Source of the DNA: an uncultured Collinsella sp.
GTDB taxonomy: Bacteria > Actinomycetota > Coriobacteriia > Coriobacteriales > Coriobacteriaceae
DNA length: 64,000 nt
Direction of reading: 5' to 3'
NCBI GenBank assembly: GCA_958408685.1
Contig: CATYLC010000009.1
Location: 1-64,000, forward strand
Part shown: one piece after another, positions 48,420 through 56,355 of the stretch
Position numbering within the stretch: position 1 is the stretch's first letter
How the letters are laid out: each line of letters opens with the position of its first letter
The notes under the pieces: model-generated
Databases searched by the model: none
Seen by the model: the letters and a program-made list of their open reading frames with translations, nothing else
Told to the model about the DNA's origin: nothing
Made by a program: the position numbers and the translations under genes

Positions 48420-49859
48420 ATGTCTGATAATTGTACGGTCGCGCCCGCCAATGGGCGCATTACCGGTACCCAGATCCGCATCGTCGCGGTCGTCGTCCTG
48501 GGTGCCTTCTTGGCGCTACTGAACCAAACGGTGATGTCGCCTGCGCTGCCGGTCATCATGTCCGATTTCGCCATCGATGCCTCGACTGCCCAGTGGATCA
48601 TGTCCATATACCCGCTGGTGAGCGGCATCATGGTCCCCGTTTCGGCGTTCCTTATCGACAAGTTCAGCACCCGCGCGCTATTCTTCGGGGCGACGCTGGT
48701 GTTCGCGCTGGGCACGCTGCTGTGCGCCGCAGCCCCTGATTTCCTGTTCCTCATCATCGGTCGCGTGTTGCAAGCGGCGGGCTCAGGCGTGCTCATGCCG
48801 CTTGTCTCGGTGGTTCCCATGCTGGTGTTCCCCGTCGAGAAACGAGGAACGGCTATGGGCATGGCGGGCATCGTCATGTCGGCGGGTCCCGCGGTCGGCC
48901 CCGTCGTAGGCGGCGCGGTGATCGACACGTACGGCTGGCGCACCATGATCGGCGCCATCGTCCCCCTCGCAATTCTCGTGCTGGTGCTGGGCGTGTTCAT
49001 GCTGAAAAACGTGGGCGAGCTGAAGAACCCCAAGCTCGACCTGCCCTCGGTCGTCCTCTCCACCATCGCCTTCGGCGGACTTCTCTACGGGTTCTCGAGC
49101 GCCTCGTCGATGGGTTGGGGCAACCCCGTGGTGCTCGGCTCGATCGTCGCGGGTGTCGTGTGCTTGGTGCTGTTCGTCGTACGCCAGGGCAAAATCGAGG
49201 ACCCGCTGCTTCAACTGGGCACGCTCAAGACGCGCGAGTTCCGCGTGGCCGCCATCATCGTCACGCTCATCAACGCCGCATGCCTGGTCACCAACACGCT
49301 GTTGCCGTTGCTGCTGCAAACCTCGCTTGGCGCTTCGGCCTTCGAAACCGGCATGGCCATGCTTCCCGCCGCGGCGGTGGGCATCATCATCAGCCCTATC
49401 TCCGGCGTGGTGTTCGACAAGTTCGGTCCGCGTGCCATCTCGATCGTCGGCCTGGCCCTCATGACCGGCGCCCTGTTCCTGCTCTCGCTTTCGACGGTAA
49501 ACACGCCCATCTTGGTGGTTGCGCTGTTCTGCATGCTGCAGTCCGCCGGCCAGTCGCTCGCGAACATGCCGGTGAACACATGGGGTGTCAATGCCTTGAA
49601 AAATGACATGATCGCCCACGGCAACGCCATCGCGAACACCGGCCGCCAGGTCGCCGGCGGTTTGTGCACGGCGCTCATCATCACGGTCATGACAAGCGTC
49701 ACCGCGTCGGCCGGCGTCGATGCGAGCATCCAAGTAGCCACCGCCGTGGGCGCGGGCGTCGCTTACAAGGTGTGCGCGGCAATCGGCCTCGTTTCCCTTA
49801 TCTGCGCCATATTCAGCGTGCGCACCAAGAAAACCGCACCGAAAACGAAGGAGGCATAA
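48420..49859 (+). CDS. DHA2-family MFS multidrug efflux transporter
   Basis: The 479-aa proton-driven exporter has about 14 TM helices, as in EmrB/QacA-type pumps. Motifs include LNQTVMSPALPVIMSDF in TM1, the FLIDKFSTRALFF loop (motif A region) and MSAGPAVGPVVGGAVID (antiporter motif C, GxxxGPxxGG). AGGAAG lies just upstream of the ATG and is predicted to be hidden by a leader hairpin, which suggests drug-inducible translation. A CBS-domain gene follows two bases after the stop codon. The substrate is unknown. Confidence 0.92.
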   Translation: MSDNCTVAPANGRITGTQIRIVAVVVLGAFLALLNQTVMSPALPVIMSDFAIDASTAQWIMSIYPLVSGIMVPVSAFLIDKFSTRALFFGATLVFALGTLLCAAAPDFLFLIIGRVLQAAGSGVLMPLVSVVPMLVFPVEKRGTAMGMAGIVMSAGPAVGPVVGGAVIDTYGWRTMIGAIVPLAILVLVLGVFMLKNVGELKNPKLDLPSVVLSTIAFGGLLYGFSSASSMGWGNPVVLGSIVAGVVCLVLFVVRQGKIEDPLLQLGTLKTREFRVAAIIVTLINAACLVTNTLLPLLLQTSLGASAFETGMAMLPAAAVGIIISPISGVVFDKFGPRAISIVGLALMTGALFLLSLSTVNTPILVVALFCMLQSAGQSLANMPVNTWGVNALKNDMIAHGNAIANTGRQVAGGLCTALIITVMTSVTASAGVDASIQVATAVGAGVAYKVCAAIGLVSLICAIFSVRTKKTAPKTKEA

Positions 49860-49862
49860 GCG

Positions 49863-50369
49863 ATGTCCGAGATTCTGTCCGAGCGCATCCCGCTCGAGCT
49901 CGAGGGGACGCCCGTTTCGAGCATCATGATTGAAGAGCCGTTCACCTGCACGCAGGATTGCACGATTTCCGACGTGGTGCGCATGCTCGCCGAAAACGAG
50001 GTGAGCAGCATGCCCGTAATCGATGAGCGCAACCAGGTGGTCGGGTTCATCTCCGACGGCGATGTCATGGGAGCCATCGCGCAGCATCGCGCTCACACCA
50101 TCTTCACGGGCGGCGACGCGTCCATGCTGTACTTCGACGATCAGAGCTTTGAGCAGCGCATCGAAGACCTGAAGGATCGCTGCGTCATGGATTTCGCGAC
50201 GCGCCAGGTAGTGTGTGCCCGTCCCGAGCAGAGCATCGCCCGCGTCGCCGCGCTGCTGGCGAAGAAGAAGTTCAAGAAGCTTCCTGTGGTTGATGACGAG
50301 GGCAAACTCGTGGGGGTCATCCGCCGCTCCGCCATCACCAAATACATCTTCGGCATCCTTTTCCAATAG
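49863..50369 (+). CDS. CBS-domain pair protein
   Basis: The 168-aa soluble protein consists of two CBS motifs: about residues 17-72 (DVVRMLAENEVSSMPVIDERNQVVGFISDGDVM) and 112-165 (SIARVAALLAKKKFKKLPVVDDEGKLVGVI). Such modules bind adenine nucleotides and report energy state. It overlaps nothing but follows the efflux gene by two bases, so it is in the same operon. Whether it regulates the pump is not evident from sequence. Confidence 0.88.
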   Translation: MSEILSERIPLELEGTPVSSIMIEEPFTCTQDCTISDVVRMLAENEVSSMPVIDERNQVVGFISDGDVMGAIAQHRAHTIFTGGDASMLYFDDQSFEQRIEDLKDRCVMDFATRQVVCARPEQSIARVAALLAKKKFKKLPVVDDEGKLVGVIRRSAITKYIFGILFQ

Positions 50370-50543
50370 GGGCAGGTCGCACTTGAGGCGAACATCTCGA
50401 GGCATCGAGCCAGCAACTGGACCAGACAACCTTGACACGCACGCGCTTTCCCTCGATGCTTCGGTAAGGGGAGCTGCGAAAATCGCAGCACGGGTGATCG
50501 GCGCCGCGCCCCCGAAGGCAAAAGCGAACACGGGAGCGATACG

Positions 50544-50852
50544 ATGGGAAAAGTCCTGGACGAAGATTTGGTTTATGAGATTCTCTCCGTCGTGGCAGAG
50601 ATTCCGGCGGGATGCGTCGCCTCGTACGGTCAGATAGCGCGCCTCATCGGCAGGGAGAAAAACTCTCGCCTGGTCGGAGCGGTGCTGAGCGAGGCGGATC
50701 GCTACGGCGATTATCCCTGCCACCGCGTCGTCAACCACGCGGGACGCCTCGCGCCAAACTTCCCCGACCAGCGAGCACTACTGACGGAGGAAGGAGTCGC
50801 CTTCCGAGACAACGGCTGCGTCGACATGAAAAAGCACCAGTGGAACGAGTAG
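50544..50852 (+). CDS. MGMT-family DNA alkyltransferase-like protein
   Basis: The 102-aa protein matches the DNA-binding domain of O6-methylguanine-DNA methyltransferase, including IPAGCVASYGQIARLIG (helix-turn-helix) and YPCHRVVNHAG. The PCHRV cysteine (Cys59) is present, so it is not an alkyltransferase-like ATL protein of the Trp type. The N-terminal domain of full-length Ogt is missing, as in other short MGMT-family proteins. GGGAG precedes the ATG. The preceding 174-bp gap holds a 12-bp imperfect inverted repeat (50397-50408, 50451-50462). Confidence 0.87.
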   Translation: MGKVLDEDLVYEILSVVAEIPAGCVASYGQIARLIGREKNSRLVGAVLSEADRYGDYPCHRVVNHAGRLAPNFPDQRALLTEEGVAFRDNGCVDMKKHQWNE

Positions 50853-51075
50853 CCAGGCAGCGTAGCGTCGAAAGGAGCGACGCCACGGGGAACGACCTGC
50901 GCCCCGCCGTCGGACAACCTATGGCAAAGTGACACGTCCCACAAAGAGCGGCGCACCAGTACGAGACACGACCGCGACGTAAAAAGACCCTATGATACTA
51001 GTAAGCATCTATCTGATTGCCCGCCTCGAGGTACCCAAAGAACGAGAGATGCCGAAACCCCTAGACAAAGAAAAT

Positions 51076-51101
51076 GGTCGGGAGCTTTTATGCTTCCGAC
51101 C
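51076..51101 (-). terminator. Hairpin next to the tRNA-fMet fragment
   Basis: GGTCGGGAGC/GCTTCCGACC pair over 10 bp (one wobble); on the minus strand ATTTTC follows. It probably was the terminator copied along with the tRNA end. The gap 50853-51075 holds nothing recognisable. Confidence 0.55.
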
Positions 51102-51111
51102 TGAAGTTTCA

Positions 51112-51158
51112 TGGTCGCGGGGGGCGGATTTGAACCACCGACCTTCGGGTTATGAGGT
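51112..51158 (-). other. 3' half of tRNA-fMet (attachment-site fragment)
   Basis: On the minus strand the sequence runs CTCATAACCCGAAGGTC (anticodon CAT), then GGTGGTTCAAATCCG (T-arm) and a CCCCGCGACCA end, as in initiator tRNA 3' halves. The D-arm and 5' acceptor strand are missing. A tRNA 3' fragment next to an integrase pseudogene is typical of one att end of an integrated element. Confidence 0.75.
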
Positions 51159-51185
51159 CGCTACGACGTTGTTTCATTCAGACAT

Positions 51186-51284
51186 TTCGACCCAAATTGA
51201 AGTCAATATAACTCCAGGTCATTTGATGTTTTCATAGATTTACGAAAGAAAAGTACGCGGAATAATTCGACCCAAATTCGACCC
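51186..51284. repeat. TTCGACCC direct repeats near the attachment site
   Basis: TTCGACCCAAATT occurs at 51186-51198 and again exactly 80 bp on at 51266-51278; a third TTCGACCC follows at 51277-51284. They lie between the tRNA fragment and the integrase remnant and could be integrase arm-binding sites. Confidence 0.55.
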
Positions 51285-51312
51285 ACAACGAGCTTGAAAG
51301 CGGTCAGGCGGA

Positions 51313-51364
51313 GCATTACCCTTGGGGTGTGACCCCACGCAGGGCCCACCACCAAGGGTAATGC
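51313..51364. repeat. 13-bp perfect inverted repeat upstream of the integrase remnant
   Basis: GCATTACCCTTGG (51313-51325) is the exact complement of 51352-51364. The loop contains GGGGT/ACCCC. No T-run follows. It may be a terminator-like or recombination-related structure of the element. Confidence 0.6.
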
Positions 51365-51437
51365 CCACCCGCCCCAGCCCTTTGCGCCATTCCGCGCAAC
51401 CGAGCGCGATTCTCAGGCACTTCAGGCAAGGAACACG

Positions 51438-52320
51438 ATGAACGACCGACCTCTCGTCATAGGCAAAGGAACGAAGCAACGCCGCGACAAATACACGTGG
51501 CGCTACCGTCACAGCCTCGGCAAGGATCCGGTCACGGGCAAATACCGCTATTCGCCGTGGCAGACCATACATACCACCAAAAGCCGAGAGGTCGACGCCG
51601 CACTCGAAGCCTACAAGGCAGAACTCAACAGCGGCACCTACGTCCAAAAATCGAGGGACACCGTCGGCTCGTACGCAAAAAAGTTCCACGACAACCGCGA
51701 AGGAACCATCACGCCGCTCGCCTACTCGACATCCTACTCAATCGAGAACCGGACGCGCACATCACATGCGTGATGCTCATGCTCGACACCGACATGAGAA
51801 GGGCAGAAGCCCTCGGGATGACGTGGTCCGATGTCTCCGTCGAGAACAGAAGCATCCTCATTGAGCAGCAGTTCGCGGCCGATCGAAGCGTTCGCTCGCC
51901 CAAAAGCAAGAAAAGCGTGCGGAGGATCTCGATAAGCGAGACGCTGACGTCGTATCTCGAATTCTGGAAAAAGGAGCAGGCCCGCGAAATGGAAGCCTTC
52001 GGCCTGGAACAAGTCAAAGGCACTCCGCTCGTCCACTCATTCGAACGAACGAAAGACAGGCATCCCCAAGTCAACTTCATGGACCTGAATGGGTTTTCGC
52101 GCTGGTTCAGAAACTTCAGCGTCGAGAACGGGTTCGGCAAGTTCGAAGGCGTTCGAACATACCATTATGTGAAGGAAACTGTCGACGGGGAAACGATTTC
52201 GAAGCGTTATGAGCATAAAGAGTGGCTCGAATTGAGGGATTACCTCAGGAAGCATCCCAAGGTTCGCGAGGCGAGGCATATCAGCACATATGAGAGCGAG
52301 CACCTTCCTTACGGATATTC
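51438..52320 (+). pseudogene. Tyrosine recombinase (phage-type integrase) remnant
   Basis: The N-terminal arm-binding domain (KYTWRYRHSLGKDPVTGKYR) and the start of the core-binding domain (SRDTVGSYAKKF) are in one frame from the ATG at 51438. At about 51720-51740 the coding continues in another frame, with part of the core domain deleted, into the catalytic box I (MLMLDTDMRRAEALGMTWSDV, first catalytic Arg). The sequence then breaks off at YGYSGLSSH, before the H-x-x-R and final Tyr boxes. The gene is frameshifted, internally deleted and truncated, so it cannot be active. Confidence 0.8.
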
Positions 52321-52792
52321 GGGCCTATCGAGCCACACCGCTACTGCCGCTACTGCCCGCTACTGCCCGCCAGCTTCCGAACCAGCGGGCGGTAGCAGCA
52401 CCCCGAACATCTCGCCGACAGCGCAGAGAGTCGTCGACCTGGCGGCCAAGGCCGACATCGAGGACGTGATGCTGTGCGACCTGCCCGGCGTCCTGTCCTT
52501 CCTAGGGCTGCCACCTGAGACGGAGATGCCGCCGGGCAACAAGGGGAAGACGAAGCTCAAGAAGCTCTACAGGAAGGTGGCGCCGAACAAGGCATACCAC
52601 TCCGGCGAGCGCGCCAAGGATTTGATCTCGCACCTCGACATGGCAGAGATCAGGGCATCGGCGCCCGTCCAAGAATTGGGATGCAGTTCAATACGAGCTC
52701 GGGGCTCTTTTCGTCTAGATTGGGGACGCATGGCCGGACGAAAACAATTTGCGTCTGGTAATAAGCGTACGAAAGCGCAATTTACGTCTTAA
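52321..52792 (+). pseudogene. Unassigned coding remnant fused to the integrase frame
   Basis: The frame continues past the integrase break through three tandem CGCTACTGC units (52338-52370) into about 100 residues that look coding (RVVDLAAKADIEDVMLCD and KTKLKKLYRKVAPNKAYHSG), which I do not recognise. The last 20 codons run into the palindrome array at 52737 and are not likely to be real. It is probably a fragment of another gene joined by deletion. Confidence 0.4.
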
Positions 52793-52860
52793 TTCCGTAC
52801 GCAAATCAAGACGAAAATCGTTTACGTCTGCTTTAAATCCGTACGAAAACGGTTTTCGTC
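52737..52860. repeat. Array of four ACG-AAA/TTT-CGT palindromes
   Basis: Related palindromes lie at 52737-52755, 52768-52788, 52810-52828 and 52842-52860, each with the pattern (G/T)ACG-AAA...TTT-CGTC. Their centres are 32, 41 and 32 bp apart, close to 3, 4 and 3 helical turns. The last is ACGAAAAC-G-GTTTTCGT, a perfect dyad. A half-site TTTTCGTC also lies at about 52709. Confidence 0.65.
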
Positions 52861-52880
52861 TTGCAGGGCAGTTGCCGTTT

Positions 52881-53972
52881 CTACAGTTCAACTTCCAGTT
52901 CGGCTTTGTGCTCGTAGAGGTAGTCGCGCATGTAGGGGATGGCAAATGAGACCTTGCCGTACGAGGGAGCCTCGATAATCGATTCTCTTAACAGGCGGCT
53001 GCGGACGGAACTCACCTGTTGAGGCGTTTTGTTTAGGGCGTCGGCAACCATGCTGGTCGAGCTCGTCTGCCCCAAAGATGCCATGCTCAGCAGATAAGCG
53101 ATGCACGTGGGCGGAATGCGCTGTAGCGCGGGCTCAATCACCATGGCACAGAAGCGTTCGCGTGCCGTTGCAATGCCGCGCTCGGCTTCTTCTTCTCCAA
53201 TAATCGGTGTATGTGCGCGTCTTGCCAACTGCCATGCGTAGTATCCAACGAGTTGGATCATGAAAGGATAACCTTGCGTTGCCTCGGCAAGTTGGCCAGC
53301 AATACCTGGCTGCAACTCCATGCCAGACGCTTCAATGGTTTCCTCGAGGGAGTACGACACTTCGGTTACTGCCACAGCCTTCAGGTCAAAGGGGAGGGCG
53401 CGGCGCAAAAACGCAAGTGTCTTTCCGTTGATGATGCTTTCAATCATCGAAGGCAGCCCAGCAAAAACAAAGGCGATATCAAGGTCTTCGCCGATAACCT
53501 GCTGAATCGCAATGGAGAGCGTTCGGACCTCATCGAGCTCTGCGTCTTGAACCTCGTCGAGAGTGATGAGCAGGCCATTTCCATTCTTGGATATTGTCTG
53601 TCTCATGGCGTCGCGTAGCGATGGGCCGATTCGCTCAATATCTATGCTGCCGATGGATATACCAGCTACGGTGGGCTCAAATCTGGCGTGTTTGGCCTGG
53701 AATTTGGGCTGCAGCTGTTCGAGAATGCGCTGGCAAAGTCCCTCAGTTGCGACCTCTTTTATGACCGTCCAGCCACGGCTTTGCGCCAAACGTGAGCACT
53801 CGTCAAGGAGGACCGTCTTGCCCGTTCCACGGACGCCGGCTATGCGCATTAGGCGCCCCGGGGCACCAGGCCCGTTGACGAGGCCCTCATTGAATTCTTC
53901 GAGCACATCTTCGCGGCCGATAATCGTGGGAGGTGTTTTACCTGCTGTGGGCTTAAAAGGGTTTGTTTGCAT
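52881..53972 (-). CDS. AAA-type ATP-binding protein, paralogue of the gene at 2810
   Basis: The protein opens MQTNPFKPTAGKTPP, like its paralogue, with Walker A GVRGTGKTVLL, Walker B GLLITLDEVQDAE, sensor segment FAGLPSMIE and a C-terminal winged-helix-like region (VADALNKTPQQVSSVRSRL). Sequence divergence is considerable, so this is not a recent copy. The ATG at 53972 has AAAGG eight bases upstream; a GTG three codons earlier overlaps that site. Immediately upstream is a 10-bp repeat array related to the one before the first paralogue. It lies next to a decayed integrated element, so it may have been mobile cargo. Function unknown. Confidence 0.85.
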   Translation of the reverse strand: MQTNPFKPTAGKTPPTIIGREDVLEEFNEGLVNGPGAPGRLMRIAGVRGTGKTVLLDECSRLAQSRGWTVIKEVATEGLCQRILEQLQPKFQAKHARFEPTVAGISIGSIDIERIGPSLRDAMRQTISKNGNGLLITLDEVQDAELDEVRTLSIAIQQVIGEDLDIAFVFAGLPSMIESIINGKTLAFLRRALPFDLKAVAVTEVSYSLEETIEASGMELQPGIAGQLAEATQGYPFMIQLVGYYAWQLARRAHTPIIGEEEAERGIATARERFCAMVIEPALQRIPPTCIAYLLSMASLGQTSSTSMVADALNKTPQQVSSVRSRLLRESIIEAPSYGKVSFAIPYMRDYLYEHKAELEVEL

Positions 53973-53990
53973 GTGAGCCACCTTTGCTCA

Positions 53991-54050
53991 AGATATAGCA
54001 AGATATAGCAAAGTATAGCAAGATATAGCAAAGTATAGTGAGATATAGCA
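53991..54050 (-). repeat. Six perfect-register decamer repeats before the second ATPase gene
   Basis: On the minus strand the units are TGCTATATCT and TGCTATACTT, six in a row with exact 10-bp period (one is CACTATACTT). Partial units flank the array. The consensus TGCTAWA(T/C)YT resembles the TGYTAAA(A/G)(C/T)T units at 2737-2793. The array ends about 20 bases before the ATG. Confidence 0.85.
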
Positions 54051-54180
54051 AAGTAAGCGCTACTCGCGGGTTTTGCGGTGGTGCTATTTTCCAAATGCCG
54101 CGCGGATAAAGCGCTGGGCGAACAGCTTGTTGGCAACTCACGAGGGCTCGGGGTGCCAATTTGGGGTGCAGTAGTGCTGC

Positions 54181-54340
54181 GCCACGAAAAGGGCCTATCT
54201 ACTACGTTTAAGCCGCAGGGGTCAACCATAGTCGGCTTTTTCGAAAATCGACAAGCTGTCTACCTGCGGCTTTGTTTTCACGGTTTTCGGTATGGCCGAG
54301 GCTATCCGTGTTAACGTAGTAGATGGGCCACTTTTGTGGC
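54181..54340. repeat. 160-bp structured inverted-repeat element
   Basis: Arms 54181-54208 and 54313-54340 pair over about 28 positions with few mismatches (core ATCTACTACGTT). Inside are two separate hairpins, AAGCCGCAGG/CCTGCGGCTT (54210-54219, 54263-54272) and CACGG/CCGTG (54279-54283, 54306-54310), giving a three-way-junction fold. No coding potential is seen in 54060-54474. Confidence 0.7.
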
Positions 54341-54370
54341 AAGGGGGCCGATCTGCGGGCCAGGGTAGCT

Positions 54371-54411
54371 AAAAGAGCCCCGTCCCAAAAAGACTGATTG
54401 GGAGCCGGGGC
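54371..54411 (-). terminator. Minus-oriented terminator-like hairpin
   Basis: GCCCCG-TCCCA and TGGGA-GC-CGGGGC pair with a small bulge; on the minus strand CTCTTTTAG follows. No minus-strand gene ends here, so its role is unclear. Confidence 0.45.
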
Positions 54412-54474
54412 GTGTCGATGCGATAGTATTACGTGGTGAAATTCGACAAACCGTGAGCTTCATCCGAGGGCTTT

Positions 54475-55167
54475 ATGGAACAGCACCAGCATAATCAGAG
54501 CCTGCAAGACCAGGCATACAACGCATTGCGCTCCAAGATCATCTATGCCGAGCTCAAGCCCGGCACGCGCCTTTCGGCGATTGGTCTGGAAAAGGAGACG
54601 GGAATCGGGCGCACGCCCATTCGCGAGTCCTTTGTGCGCCTGCGTGAGCAGGAGCTGGTGGAAACGCGTCCCAAAAGCGGCACCTATGTCTCAAAAATCA
54701 GCATGGAGCGCGCCGAGAACGCCTGTTTCTTGCGCGAGAAACTCGAGAGAAGCGTGCTTATTAAATGCTGTTCGGCCGCCTCGCCTGAGCAAAAGCATCG
54801 GCTCGAGCAGATTCTTGCCGAGTCTGAGTCACTCGACCATGGCGAAACGCGCCGTTTCTTTGACCTGGATAACCTGTTCCATGAGACATGTTTTGAAATT
54901 GCCGGTCGTCACATGTTGTGGGATTGGATGAAGAGCATCAACACGCATTTTGAGCGATACAACTGGTTGCGTATGGTGTCGCAGGATCTGGATTGGGAGC
55001 CGATTCGTCGGCAGCATCGCCGGATTCTCGAGGCCATTAAGAGGGGCGATACCGATGCGGCGAGTTATCTGGCAGAGACGCACTTGCACCTGATGCCCGA
55101 GGAGCAGGGTCCGGTTATCGCCTTGCATCCTGACTATTTTGAACTGTCCAAAGACTCGGCTATCTAG
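54475..55167 (+). CDS. GntR-family regulator with FCD domain
   Basis: The 230-aa regulator has an N-terminal winged helix (residues about 8-75: QAYNALRSKIIYAELKPG, IGRTPIRESFVRL, GTYVSKI) and a helical FCD ligand domain with metal-ligand positions (DLDNLFHETCF, HRRILEAIKRGD, THLHLM). FCD-type GntR proteins usually respond to sugar acids or carboxylates. CGAGGG precedes the ATG. No obvious target operon is adjacent, so it may act elsewhere. Confidence 0.9.
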   Translation: MEQHQHNQSLQDQAYNALRSKIIYAELKPGTRLSAIGLEKETGIGRTPIRESFVRLREQELVETRPKSGTYVSKISMERAENACFLREKLERSVLIKCCSAASPEQKHRLEQILAESESLDHGETRRFFDLDNLFHETCFEIAGRHMLWDWMKSINTHFERYNWLRMVSQDLDWEPIRRQHRRILEAIKRGDTDAASYLAETHLHLMPEEQGPVIALHPDYFELSKDSAI

Positions 55168-55290
55168 CCCATTATCGCATCTGCTCGAGACGCAAAAACG
55201 ATGCTGCTCACCTACAGCGTTTTGCAACCGAGATTTTTAAAAAATGCCTAAAATGGCTCAGACTGCCGACATTGGGAAACGGGGTGCGCT

Positions 55291-56313
55291 ATGGCGCAGA
55301 TGAGAATCAAGGACATTGCCGCCGAGGCGGGCGTGAGTCCGGCCACGGTCTCGCGCTATCTCAACAACCGCCCCGGGCAAATGACCGAGGAAACCCGTGC
55401 TCGCATCGCGGCAGTTATCGAGCGCACCGGCTATCGCCCGCGTGCCGCCGCGCGCAATCTGCGCAGCTCACGCACCAACCTCATCGGCGTGATTCTGGCC
55501 GACATCGCCAACCCGTTCTCGAGCGCCATGCTCGAAGGACTTTCCTCCAGTGCCGCCGCGCGCGGCTGCTCGCTCATGACGGCCATTAGCGGCAACGACC
55601 CCGCTAAGGAAGCAGAGTCGCTCACCAGGCTCATCGATGCCGGCGTGGACGGCTTGGTCGTCAACACCTGCGGAGGTAATGACGAGGCGATTGCCGCGGC
55701 AGCGGGACGTCTGCCCGTTGTGCTGCTCGACCGCGATGTTGCCGACGGCGGTGTCGATCTGGTGACATCTAACAACCGTGAGCTAGTCGCCGGCTTGGTA
55801 GACGCCTTGGCCGCTGCGGGCAGCGAGCGTCTGTGCCTGCTCACCGAGGCAAGCGACGATAGCCCCGTGCGTCGAGAGCGCGCCGAGGCCTTTACCGACG
55901 AGCTGTCGCGACGCGGCCTTGCCGGCGAGGTTGTCACCTTGACCGATGGCGGTGCCACGGGCGTTGGCCGCTTGGACGAGACCATGCGTGACAATGCGGG
56001 CAAAAAGCTCGGCCTCATTGCCGTCAACGGTCTGGTCTTCCTGCGTCTGACCGAGGCGCTGGCGCAGCTTGGACCCTCATTGCCGGCGGGGCTCAAAATC
56101 GCGACGTTTGACGACTACCCCTGGAACCATGTGCTCTTTGGCGGCGTGACCACGGCCGCGCAAGACACCATCACCATTGCCGAGCGCGTGGTCGAGCGCC
56201 TCTCCGAGCGCATCGACGTTGTTACCACTACAGTGGGCGAGGCCGCAAAGCTGGCGCCCAAACGCATCGAGATCCCCGGCCACATCGAACACCGCGCATC
56301 AACCTCGCGCTAG
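55291..56313 (+). CDS. LacI-family transcriptional regulator
   Basis: The 340-aa protein has a classical LacI helix-turn-helix (MRIKDIAAEAGVSPATVSRYLNN) and hinge (RPRAAARNLRSSRTNLIGVI), then a periplasmic-binding-protein-like ligand domain. The hinge carries ARNLRS in place of the usual A-L-x-S helix. No sugar gene lies next to it. It is transcribed in the same direction as its neighbours but with a 123-bp gap upstream. Confidence 0.92.
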   Translation: MAQMRIKDIAAEAGVSPATVSRYLNNRPGQMTEETRARIAAVIERTGYRPRAAARNLRSSRTNLIGVILADIANPFSSAMLEGLSSSAAARGCSLMTAISGNDPAKEAESLTRLIDAGVDGLVVNTCGGNDEAIAAAAGRLPVVLLDRDVADGGVDLVTSNNRELVAGLVDALAAAGSERLCLLTEASDDSPVRRERAEAFTDELSRRGLAGEVVTLTDGGATGVGRLDETMRDNAGKKLGLIAVNGLVFLRLTEALAQLGPSLPAGLKIATFDDYPWNHVLFGGVTTAAQDTITIAERVVERLSERIDVVTTTVGEAAKLAPKRIEIPGHIEHRASTSR

Positions 56314-56320
56314 CCTGTGT

Positions 56321-56343
56321 GATAATATATAGACAATGTCATA
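56321..56343 (+). promoter_or_regulatory. Promoter/operator of the MntA-HepT pair
   Basis: GATAATAT (56321-56328) is a likely -10, overlapping the dyad TATAGACAATGTCATA (56328-56343, core GACA-A-TGTC). It lies 13 bases before the start codon and is a plausible binding site for the ribbon-helix-helix domain of the first gene product. Confidence 0.5.
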
Positions 56344-56355
56344 CAGGAGGTATCC

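Noticed and set aside
50544..50852. ATL-type alkyltransferase-like protein
   Set aside because: ATL proteins replace the active Cys by Trp or another residue; here PCHRV is intact, so it is described as an MGMT-family protein.
53991..54050. Decamer array as a CRISPR
   Set aside because: Units are 10 bp with no unique spacers and no cas genes are near.
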